A stretch of DNA of 64,000 nucleotides from Betaproteobacteria bacterium HGW-Betaproteobacteria-22 (lineage in GTDB: Bacteria > Pseudomonadota > Gammaproteobacteria > Burkholderiales > Methylophilaceae), in contig PHCJ01000007.1 of assembly GCA_002842285.1 (NCBI GenBank), positions 45,587 through 109,586 on the forward strand. Direction: 5' to 3'. Position numbers and translations under genes: made by a program. The notes below the pieces were generated by a model. The model made no database searches. It had not been told where the DNA came from and saw nothing but the letters and a program-made list of their open reading frames with translations. Of this stretch, positions 57,482 to 63,641 are shown piece by piece (within the stretch, counting starts at the first letter, position 1; each line of letters opens with the position of its first letter).

Positions 57482-59686
57482 CTAATTGGTCATCGCCGTC
57501 ATGTTTGCTCTTGCTGTATGCAATTTCCGGTAGCTATCAATCAGGCGCTGGTGCCTGTCTAACCCCTCCAGTTGCATGCTGGTTGGCGTTAAGCCGAAGA
57601 AGCGCACGCTACCTTCCACTGAGCCCATGACGGCATCCATCCTCACATTGCCAAACATACGGCGGAAGTTAACTTCGTAGTCATCGAGTTCCAGGCTATC
57701 ATCCAGCAGCACATCCAGTACCACATTCAAAGCCTGGTAAAATAATCCGCGCGCAACCGTGTTGTCGTTATATTGCAAAAAGGCACCCACCAGTTCATGC
57801 GCTGCATCAAATTGCTGCAAGGCAAGATTAATCAGCAGCCTCAACTCCAGCAACGTCAACTGCCCCCAAGCCGTATTCTCATCAAATTGGATGCCAATCA
57901 AAGTGGCGATGTCACCGTAATCATCCAGCTCGCTACGCTCTAAACGCTCAAGCAGTGCTTGCAGGCCAGCATCATCGAGCTGATGCAGATTCAAAATATC
58001 CGCGCGGAACAACAGTGCCTTGTTGGTATTGTCCCAGATCAGGTCCTCTATCGGGTAAATTTCAGAATAACCCGGCACCAAGATTCGGCAGGCCGTCGCG
58101 CCCAGCTGGTCATACACTGCCACGTAAGCTTCCTTACCCATCGCTTCGAGAATACCAAACAAGGTCGCAGCTTCTTCGGCATTGGAATCTTCACCTTTGC
58201 CGGAGAAATCCCACTCAACAAAATCGTAATCTGATTGCGCACTGAAAAAGCGCCACGACACTACGCCACTGGAGTCAATAAAGTGTTCAACAAAGTTATT
58301 CGGTTCAGTTACGGCTTCACTGGCAAAAGTAGGTTGCGGCAAATCGTTCAGACCTTCAAAGCTGCGTCCCTGCAATAACTCCGTCAGGCTGCGTTCCAGC
58401 GCCACTTCAAGGCTCGGGTGCGCACCGAACGAGGCAAACACACCGCCCGTGCGCGGATTCATCAAGGTGACGCACATCACTGGATAAACGCCACCCAGCG
58501 AGGCATCTTTTACCAGCACCGGAAAGCCCTGTTCTTCAAGTCCCTGAATGCCGGCCACTATGCCAGGATATTTTGCCAGCAACTCACGGGGCACATCGGG
58601 CAGGGTGATTTCACCTTCAATAATTTCACGTTTGACCGCCCGTTCAAAAATCTCTGACAAACATTGCACCTGCGCTTCCGCCAGCGTATTGCCGGCACTC
58701 ATGCCATTGCTCACGTAAAGGTTTTCCACCAGATTGGACGGAAAATACACAACCTGGCCGTCCGACTGGCGCACATAGGGCAGGGAGCAGATGCCGCGCT
58801 CAGCATTGCCGGAATTGGTATCTATCAGGTGTGAAGCGCGCAGTTCGCCATCGGGGTTGTAAATTTGCAGACAGTAATCATCCAGAATTTCTTTAGGTAG
58901 TGCATCCTTGCGCCCCGGTTTAAACCAGCGCTCATTCGGATAATGCACAAATGCTGCATTGGCAATGTCTTCGCCCCAATACACGCCGGCATAAAAATGG
59001 TTGTTACTCAGGCGCTCGATATACTCACCCAAGGCTGAAGCCAAGGCACTTTCTTTGGTTGCGCCTTTCCCGTTCGTAAAACACATGGGAGAGTGCGCAT
59101 CACGAATATGTAGCGACCACACATTGGGAATGATATTGCGCCAGGAAGCGATTTCAATCTTGATGCCCAGGCTCGCCAGCAGGCCCGACATATTGGCGAT
59201 AGTCTGTTCTAGCGGTAAATCTTTACCTGTAATATAGGTGAGCGCGTGATTCGCAGGAGTCAACGTTAGCAAGGCTTGCGCATCAGCATCCAGATTAGCC
59301 ACTTCTTCAATGATAAATTCGGGGCCGGTTTGCACCACTTTTTTAACCGTGCATCGGTCAATCGAGCGCAAGATGCCTTGTCGGTCTTTATCGGAAATAT
59401 CTGCCGGCAACTCGATCTGAATCTTGAAAATCTGCTGGTAACGGTTTTCCGGATCCACAATATTATTGTGCGAAAGACGGATATTTTCGGTAGAAATATT
59501 GCGCGTGTTGCAGTACAACTTCACAAAATAAGCCGCACACAAGGCAGATGAAGCCAAGAAATAATCGAAAGGCCCTGGTGCCGAGCCGTCGCCTTTGTAG
59601 CGAACAGGCTGATCGGCAATCACCGTGAAGTCATCGAACTTGGCCTCCAAACGAAGCTTGTCGAGAAAATTAACCTTAATTTCCAT
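57482..59686 (-). CDS. OsmC-YcaO fusion protein
   Basis: A 734-residue protein with two parts. Residues 1-140 are an OsmC-like domain (VRYKGDGSAPGPFDYFLASSALCAAYFVKLYC; DRCTVKKVV with a second Cys), the thiol-peroxidase fold. Residues about 150-600 form a YcaO ATP-dependent cyclodehydratase domain: ESALASALGEYIERLSNNHF, EAQVQCLSEIFERAVKREII and LEVALERSLTELLQGRS correspond to E. coli YcaO, linked to beta-methylthiolation of ribosomal protein S12. The C-terminal helical repeat part (about 600-734) is also E. coli-like. No maturase genes adjoin. The fusion is known in other proteobacteria, but its combined function is unproven. Confidence 0.93.
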   Translation of the reverse strand: MEIKVNFLDKLRLEAKFDDFTVIADQPVRYKGDGSAPGPFDYFLASSALCAAYFVKLYCNTRNISTENIRLSHNNIVDPENRYQQIFKIQIELPADISDKDRQGILRSIDRCTVKKVVQTGPEFIIEEVANLDADAQALLTLTPANHALTYITGKDLPLEQTIANMSGLLASLGIKIEIASWRNIIPNVWSLHIRDAHSPMCFTNGKGATKESALASALGEYIERLSNNHFYAGVYWGEDIANAAFVHYPNERWFKPGRKDALPKEILDDYCLQIYNPDGELRASHLIDTNSGNAERGICSLPYVRQSDGQVVYFPSNLVENLYVSNGMSAGNTLAEAQVQCLSEIFERAVKREIIEGEITLPDVPRELLAKYPGIVAGIQGLEEQGFPVLVKDASLGGVYPVMCVTLMNPRTGGVFASFGAHPSLEVALERSLTELLQGRSFEGLNDLPQPTFASEAVTEPNNFVEHFIDSSGVVSWRFFSAQSDYDFVEWDFSGKGEDSNAEEAATLFGILEAMGKEAYVAVYDQLGATACRILVPGYSEIYPIEDLIWDNTNKALLFRADILNLHQLDDAGLQALLERLERSELDDYGDIATLIGIQFDENTAWGQLTLLELRLLINLALQQFDAAHELVGAFLQYNDNTVARGLFYQALNVVLDVLLDDSLELDDYEVNFRRMFGNVRMDAVMGSVEGSVRFFGLTPTSMQLEGLDRHQRLIDSYRKLHTARANMTAMTN

Positions 59687-59844
59687 GGGGAGCGTTCCAA
59701 AAATGCTGCAAAAAATACCGTGGACGCCATTATCCCCTACAACGCCGATTTTAGTCAGTAATTAGATAGCAGTAATGCTTTGAAAACTACCTGCATCTAC
59801 CCAGCAGAAAAGCAACGCGCAATGACTTATTAAAGGAGTAGACC

Positions 59845-60043
59845 ATGAAAAAGCTTGATGATGATAGAAAAACTTGATGATTATATTAAAGTGAACTTTA
59901 TAAACACGTGTCAGCAGAGGAAATTAAAACAAATATCACCCACAAAGGCCGGTTTGAGCAAAATCAAAGCGGCTGCCTCGGCAACTTTCCGTAAAGACAA
60001 AGCGCGTCAACATCCGTTTTTCATCGCAAGCCTATTAATATAA
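59845..60043 (+). pseudogene. Small ORF apparently frameshifted by a 19-bp near-duplication
   Basis: AAAGGAG precedes ATG 59845, but the frame ends after 10 codons (MKKLDD DRKT). A near-repeat of the start (AAAAGCTTGATGAT, then AAAACTTGATGAT) shifts the frame. Removing a 19-base unit would join the start to the open frame that reads DDYIKVNFINTCQQRKLK and ends at 60043, giving about 59 residues with a basic Ala/Lys/Ser-rich C-terminal half. No family is recognised. Confidence 0.4.
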
Positions 60044-60121
60044 AGGCTGGCGTCCTTGAAGTGGGCTTGCCATATCAAACGCCCACGGCGCAAAAAAGGA
60101 ACGAGCTATTTATGAAAAACC

Positions 60122-60136
60122 TTAAATCGAGCCTGA
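60122..60136 (+). repeat. 15-bp direct repeat, left copy flanking the RelE module
   Basis: TTAAATCGAGCCTGA at 60122-60136 is repeated identically at 60920-60934. Here it continues as CCCCG, so the reverse complement reads GGGGTCAGGCTCG, related to the GGGGTCAG repeats at 62.8 and 63.5 kb. Confidence 0.8.
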
Positions 60137-60168
60137 CCCCGTTTTGACAACATTTTCCCCCAGATAAA

Positions 60169-60453
60169 TCAAAGCCTTGATTTCGCAGCATCATAAATTT
60201 TAAGTTTATCCCGCTTGCCTACAGCAATCACAGTGATAAAAACCACATCCTCATCGACGCGATATACAAGTCTGTAGCCAATATGCATTAGCTTGATTTT
60301 GTAACAATTTGGCATACCTGATAAACGTGCAGCGGCAACATGGGGAGCCTCAAGCCTTTCAATCAATTTCTTTTTAAGAGGCTCGCGCACACTATTGTCA
60401 AGTTTGTTCCACTCATCAAGTGCTAACTCGTGAAATCGCAGCTTATAAGTCAT
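60169..60453 (-). CDS. relE: RelE-type mRNA interferase toxin
   Basis: A 94-residue ribosome-dependent mRNA interferase, strongly similar in pattern to E. coli RelE: ALDEWNKLDNSVREPLKKKLIERLE, then MPNCYKIKLMHIGYRLVYRVDEDVVFITVIAVGKRDKLKIYDAA. The residues that correspond to catalytic Lys/Arg/Tyr (K in CYKIK, R in GYRLVY, R in GKRD and the following Tyr) are present, so it should be active. Its start overlaps the antitoxin stop by 11 bp, antitoxin first. Confidence 0.94.
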   Translation of the reverse strand: MTYKLRFHELALDEWNKLDNSVREPLKKKLIERLEAPHVAAARLSGMPNCYKIKLMHIGYRLVYRVDEDVVFITVIAVGKRDKLKIYDAAKSRL

Positions 60454-60688
60454 CTACTGTCACTTCAATAAACGGGCCATTAGCACGTTCTTGAATGCGC
60501 TTGGCATCCTCTAGATCTTCCATGTGAGCAATGAGCCTTTCGTAATGTGCGGCTGGTAACAAGTAGGCCTCAGGGCGGTTATGGTTAAGTATTGCAACTG
60601 GGCTATCATCTGCCTGCTTGATAACGCCTGCAAAGTTACGCTTTAATTCAGTGACACTTACCGTCATGCTGCTGTATATCGTATCCAT
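60443..60688 (-). CDS. Phd/YefM-type antitoxin with RelB-like tail
   Basis: An 81-residue antitoxin from ATG 60688. The N-terminal half (TVSVTELKRNFAGVIKQADDSPVAILNHNRPEAYLLPAAHYERL) is the Phd/YefM DNA-binding type. The C-terminal end, GPFIEVTVDDL, resembles the toxin-binding end of E. coli RelB rather than that of YefM. This hybrid is the StbD-like class paired with RelE/StbE toxins. It should neutralise the downstream toxin and autorepress the operon. Confidence 0.9.
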   Translation of the reverse strand: MDTIYSSMTVSVTELKRNFAGVIKQADDSPVAILNHNRPEAYLLPAAHYERLIAHMEDLEDAKRIQERANGPFIEVTVDDL

Positions 60689-60919
60689 AAAAGCTAAGCC
60701 TCGAGTATTTAATGTTTTATTAAGCACTAAATTTAGCATCATTATCAATATAAGTCCATTTTATTCGCGTTTTGCCATTTCTTTAACTACGCCGTTTTTG
60801 CTACGCAAATCCACCCCATCGTTTAGAAGAGGTGGCACGAAGTGACGGGGTAGTTGGTGGCGCGTAGTGACAAAGTAGCTGGTTGCACAATTCCCTAAGC
60901 ATATCCTAAGCATATTCAG

Positions 60920-60934
60920 TTAAATCGAGCCTGA
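60920..60934 (+). repeat. 15-bp direct repeat, right copy flanking the RelE module
   Basis: Identical to 60122-60136 and in the same orientation, 798 bp away, so the toxin-antitoxin pair lies between two direct repeats. Beyond the 15 bases the copies diverge (ACTGACC here against CCCCG). Confidence 0.8.
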
Positions 60935-61033
60935 ACTGACCGCATTTTACTTTTTTGATGCAAGCCTACTTTTAATTCATGTTGCAAATTTACAACAAAT
61001 GTAAATAAATGTGACAAAAACGCCAACTTTAAC

Positions 61034-61062
61034 TTGTTTGCTTAAAAAACATTGTGCATACT
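61034..61062 (+). promoter_or_regulatory. Possible porin promoter
   Basis: TTGTTT (61034-61039) and CATACT (61057-61062) with a 17-bp spacer. The fit to the consensus is moderate. It would start a leader of about 110 bases that contains the two hairpins below. Confidence 0.4.
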
Positions 61063-61091
61063 ACGTTCTACCTTCTTGGTGAATTTATTCA

Positions 61092-61142
61092 TTGAGAGAG
61101 TTTGCAAACTTTCTCAATCAGCCGGTTGTTTGCAACCGCTGA
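61092..61142 (+). promoter_or_regulatory. Two adjacent hairpins in the porin leader
   Basis: First, a 26-bp palindrome at 61092-61117 (TTGAGA...AGTTTGCAAACT...TCTCAA) with one G-T mismatch. Then TCAGCCGGTTG/CAACCGCTGA at 61118-61142, a stem with one bulged C. They sit about 45 bp before the start codon and would fold in the mRNA; they could stabilise the message or bind a regulator. Confidence 0.6.
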
Positions 61143-61189
61143 CTGAGGTAATCAAGTAACAAATAGTAATATTTTTTATGGAGATTTAT

Positions 61190-62353
61190 ATGAAAACAAC
61201 AATTAAATTAGCAGTTGCTTCAGCTAACGTTAATGCTTACTACAGCTACAACAAAGGTGAAAGCCGTACTGGTACTGCAGCAGGCGCAGCTGGTGCTTTG
61301 ACTTTTGAAGAAAACGGTGCTGGTGAAGATGCACGTACTACTATCACTACAGGTTTGTTGCCATCATTCTTAAGCGTTTCTGGCAAAACACGTCAAAACG
61401 ACTTGGACGTTGGTTTCACCATCAGCATTCAACCTGGTATCGCAACTAAAAACTCATTGAGTTCAGCTGCACAAGAAAACCGTCAATCATTCTTGACTTT
61501 CGGTGACAAATCTTGGGGTACTATCAAAGCTGGTCGTGACTTGGGTATTTTCGGTTCTACAGCGATTCTGTCTGACATGACATTGCTGGGTGTGGGTGGT
61601 GCTGGTTCTAATGTTTCTGACTCTACTACATTGGGTGGTATTGGCTTTGGTTACTTGTATGCTGACTGGAAAGCGCAAATTTCATACGCATCACCAAACT
61701 GGAATGGCTTCAGCTTTAACGTAGGTGTAATGCAACCATGGTCAGTTTCTAACTTCCCATCAGCTAACTCTAGCAGCACTATTGCAAATAAAAGCACAAG
61801 TTCACCTGGTTTTGAAGGTCAGGCAACTTACGAGTGGGCTGGTGACGTAGCTGGTAAAGTATGGGCTGGTTTCATTACACAAAAAGTTGAAGATTTAGGT
61901 CTTACAGATGCTGGTGAGTTTGGCGATGAGACAGCACGTGGCTTCGATATCGGTGCTACAGTAAACGTTGCTGGCTTCGGTTTAACTGGTTACTACTATG
62001 ATGGTAAAGGTATCGGCACCACAGGTTTCTTGTCAGAAGCATTTGACGCAAAAGGTAAACGTCGTGATTCAGACGGTGGCTATGTGCAAGCAACTTACAC
62101 TATCCCAGGTGCAGGTACTAAGCTAGGTGTTGCATATGCAATCTCAAACTTGGATGATACAAGTAACGATAAAGCAACCAATGTCAACTTGGTTGACAGC
62201 AACGAGCGCTGGACAGTTGGTGCTTACCATCCTTTAACAAAACACTTGAACTTGGTAGCTGAGTACAACCGTACTTCATCAGATTCACATAAAGCTGGTG
62301 TTAAAGATGCTGACAATGACAACTTCTCATTGGGCGCAATTCTATTCTTCTAA
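61190..62353 (+). CDS. Outer-membrane porin with shortened signal peptide
   Basis: A gram-negative porin of 387 residues from ATG 61190 (TGGAG upstream), or 391 from ATG 61178. The body is a typical general porin: NAYYSYNKGES near the start, RQSFLTFGDKSWGTIKAGRDLGIFG (constriction-loop region), a FVAEYNRTSSDSH-like strand (LNLVAEYNRTSSDSH) and terminal FSLGAILFF with the C-terminal Phe used for barrel insertion. The N terminus MKTTIKLAVASANVNAYYSYN lacks the usual hydrophobic core and Ala-x-Ala cleavage site, so about 20-25 residues seem missing. Codons are strongly biased, as in abundant proteins. Terminator follows. Confidence 0.9.
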   Translation: MKTTIKLAVASANVNAYYSYNKGESRTGTAAGAAGALTFEENGAGEDARTTITTGLLPSFLSVSGKTRQNDLDVGFTISIQPGIATKNSLSSAAQENRQSFLTFGDKSWGTIKAGRDLGIFGSTAILSDMTLLGVGGAGSNVSDSTTLGGIGFGYLYADWKAQISYASPNWNGFSFNVGVMQPWSVSNFPSANSSSTIANKSTSSPGFEGQATYEWAGDVAGKVWAGFITQKVEDLGLTDAGEFGDETARGFDIGATVNVAGFGLTGYYYDGKGIGTTGFLSEAFDAKGKRRDSDGGYVQATYTIPGAGTKLGVAYAISNLDDTSNDKATNVNLVDSNERWTVGAYHPLTKHLNLVAEYNRTSSDSHKAGVKDADNDNFSLGAILFF

Positions 62354-62394
62354 TTTAATGCTGGCTTAGCCAGTTTGAATTAAAAGTAATAAAT

Positions 62395-62426
62395 AAAAAA
62401 CGGCAACTTCGGTTGCCGTTTTTTTT
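62395..62426 (+). terminator. Intrinsic terminator after the porin gene
   Basis: CGGCAAC (62401-62407), a TTCG tetraloop and GTTGCCG (62412-62418), preceded by A6 and followed by T8: a textbook terminator that can work in both directions. Confidence 0.96.
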
Positions 62427-62446
62427 ATGTCTGTCAATTATAAAAC

Positions 62447-62712
62447 TGTCGTGTAAAACGACACTTTAATTTCCATCACTGCAAACCAATTTTATTTAAT
62501 GTTTGCTGTGCTTGTTGAATCTTCTGTGTGGCTTTTGTGCGCTGTTGGCGGTCATGCTCAGCCTTTAATGCATCCTTAGCACGTGTTTGCTGCTGTTTTA
62601 ACGCGTCGATTTTAGCCTTTGCTGGTGTTAGTGGCTGGATGGGTTTGATTGTTGTTATTTCTTGTATGCGCATACTGTATTTATCCTAAATAAAGTGTCG
62701 TTTTACACGACA
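62447..62712. mobile_element. 266-bp cassette bounded by 22-bp inverted repeats
   Basis: TGTCGTGTAAAACGACACTTTA at 62447-62468 is exactly the reverse complement of 62691-62712. Each copy is itself nearly palindromic (GTGTCG/CGACAC around a 7-base loop). Between them is one 65-codon gene on the minus strand. The structure suggests a MITE-like or autoregulated unit; no perfect target-site duplication is seen, so mobility is inference. Confidence 0.5.
62476..62673 (-). CDS. Small coiled-coil protein in the inverted-repeat cassette
   Basis: A 65-residue, highly charged protein (MRIQEITTIKPIQPLTP, then a helix rich in Lys, Ala, Gln and Arg to LNKIGLQ). No cysteine, tryptophan, tyrosine or phenylalanine is present; the helix AKIDALKQQQTRAKDALKAEHDRQQRTKATQKIQQAQQ is probably a coiled coil. 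Its start lies 17 bp from one inverted repeat and its stop 7 bp from the other. I do not recognise a family. Confidence 0.55.
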   Translation of the reverse strand: MRIQEITTIKPIQPLTPAKAKIDALKQQQTRAKDALKAEHDRQQRTKATQKIQQAQQTLNKIGLQ

Positions 62713-62760
62713 CTTTAATTATTAAGAATACTATGCTTATTGATGGATTGTTAGTAACAA

Positions 62761-62877
62761 ATCAAAGGGGTCAGACTCCATTGAAGTGTGAGATTATGAA
62801 AGCAAGCGTAGCCTCCAATAAATGGGGTCAGACACGAATAAAGTAATAAATGGGAGTAAATGGAGTCAGACACGATT
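62761..62877 (+). repeat. GGGGTCAG repeats, three copies downstream of yafQ
   Basis: Copy 1 at 62761-62786 (ATCAAAGGGGTCAGACTCCA then TTGAAG), copy 2 at 62820-62839 (AATGGGGTCAGACACGAATA), copy 3 at 62858-62877 (AAATGGAGTCAGACACGATT). They share GG(G/A)GTCAGACnC. Similar copies lie at 63503-63583 beside the RAYT gene. Confidence 0.85.
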
Positions 62878-62894
62878 ATAATAAATGTCTTTGC

Positions 62895-63176
62895 CTATAT
62901 CCCCAATTCGCTATGCGAGCCAATTCGTACTAACTGCAATGTTTCATTATCAGGTAAGCGATAAAGTAAAACGAGGTCTGGCTTGATGTGGCAATTGCGA
63001 TGGTCATTCCAGCTGCCAATCATTGAATGGTCAAAATACTTTGCAGGCAGTTCAACATCAGCAATCAGTAACTCCAAAACACCCAATAAATCTTCCGCCA
63101 GTGTTTTTCTGTGCTTGCCTTTTGATTCACGCTTAAAATCACGTTTGAATTGACCCGTTTTCTCAATCGTCCGCAT
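62895..63176 (-). CDS. yafQ: YafQ-family mRNA interferase toxin
   Basis: A 93-residue RelE-superfamily toxin of the YafQ type: MRTIEKTGQFKRDFKRESKGKHRKTLAEDLLGVLELL, then LPAKYFDHSMIGSWNDHRNCHIKPDLVLLYRLPD and LQLVRIGSHSELGI. The conserved His/Asp/Phe-type active residues (HRNCHI, GSHSEL) are present. In E. coli YafQ cleaves mRNA on the ribosome. The start overlaps the antitoxin by 14 bp, antitoxin upstream. Confidence 0.93.
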   Translation of the reverse strand: MRTIEKTGQFKRDFKRESKGKHRKTLAEDLLGVLELLIADVELPAKYFDHSMIGSWNDHRNCHIKPDLVLLYRLPDNETLQLVRIGSHSELGI

Positions 63177-63426
63177 TCAAATCAGCCATCAACGCATCAA
63201 TAGAATTGAACGATTTTAATTTACCTGCACGTGCTTCTTTCATTGCTTCAATCGTTTTAGCATTAGGCACTAATGGTTCAAACGGCAATGCTTTTTCATT
63301 AGCTACACGGGTGAGCATGATGCGGAAAGCATCAGACAAAGTTAGCCCCATTGCTTCTAAAACAATAGATGCTTCCTGTTTGATGTGTTCATTGACTCTG
63401 GCGCGAACAACGGCATTTGCAGACAT
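63163..63426 (-). CDS. dinJ: DinJ/RelB-type antitoxin
   Basis: An 87-residue ribbon-helix-helix antitoxin from ATG 63426 (the frame extends five codons upstream). ANAVVRARVNEHIKQEASIVLEAMGLTLSDAFRIMLTRVANEKALPFEP is the typical DinJ/RelB N-terminal DNA-binding domain; the C-terminal part with AMKEARAGKLKSFNSIDALMADLN binds the toxin. Together with yafQ it forms a second complete toxin-antitoxin operon within 2.5 kb of the first. Confidence 0.93.
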   Translation of the reverse strand: MSANAVVRARVNEHIKQEASIVLEAMGLTLSDAFRIMLTRVANEKALPFEPLVPNAKTIEAMKEARAGKLKSFNSIDALMADLNADD

Positions 63427-63502
63427 GATAATTGATTCCAATTATAAAATATGTGGCTACATTGTAGCACAATTGATTTTATAAAGTAAAAACAAACAGT
63501 AC

Positions 63503-63583
63503 AATCAAAGGGGTCAGCAATCAAAGGGGTCAGACTCCATTGAAGTGCAAATCAGCCAAATCAAAAGGGTCAGACTCCATTGA
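63503..63583 (+). repeat. GGGGTCAG repeats, three copies upstream of the RAYT gene
   Basis: Copies at 63503-63517 (AATCAAAGGGGTCAG, partial), 63519-63545 (AATCAAAGGGGTCAGACTCC continuing ATTGAAG) and 63560-63583 (ATCAAAAGGGTCAGACTCCA then TTGA). The core is palindromic in part: GGGGTCAGACTCC/ATTGA. They match the 62.8-kb copies and lie within 60-140 bp of the RAYT start, the arrangement expected of REP sequences. Confidence 0.85.
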
Positions 63584-63641
63584 TTTATTTAAAATAGCCT
63601 GTTAATCTTACTCAATATATATTTTATCGTGAATCGTTACC

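Larger units (their letters stand above)
59687..60168. other. Intergenic with broken small ORFs
   Basis: A 482-bp region downstream (in the plus sense) of the OsmC-YcaO start. It includes a small ORF with a good ribosome-binding site that is interrupted (59845-60043), and a second start (ATG 60113, AAAGG upstream) that runs into the repeat at 60122 and stops after 11 codons. Both look like gene debris. Confidence 0.5.
60689..61177. other. Intergenic, antitoxin promoter to porin leader
   Basis: A 489-bp gap holding the antitoxin promoter (minus strand), the right copy of the 15-bp direct repeat at 60920, the porin promoter and two leader hairpins. The stretch at 60830-60890 (GTGACGGGGTAG, GTAGTGACAAAGTAG) is unusual in composition but I do not recognise it. 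Confidence 0.5.

Noticed and set aside
62761..63583. CRISPR-like repeated units
   Set aside because: Repeats differ in length, spacing and flanks and no cas genes are present; they fit RAYT-linked repeats better.
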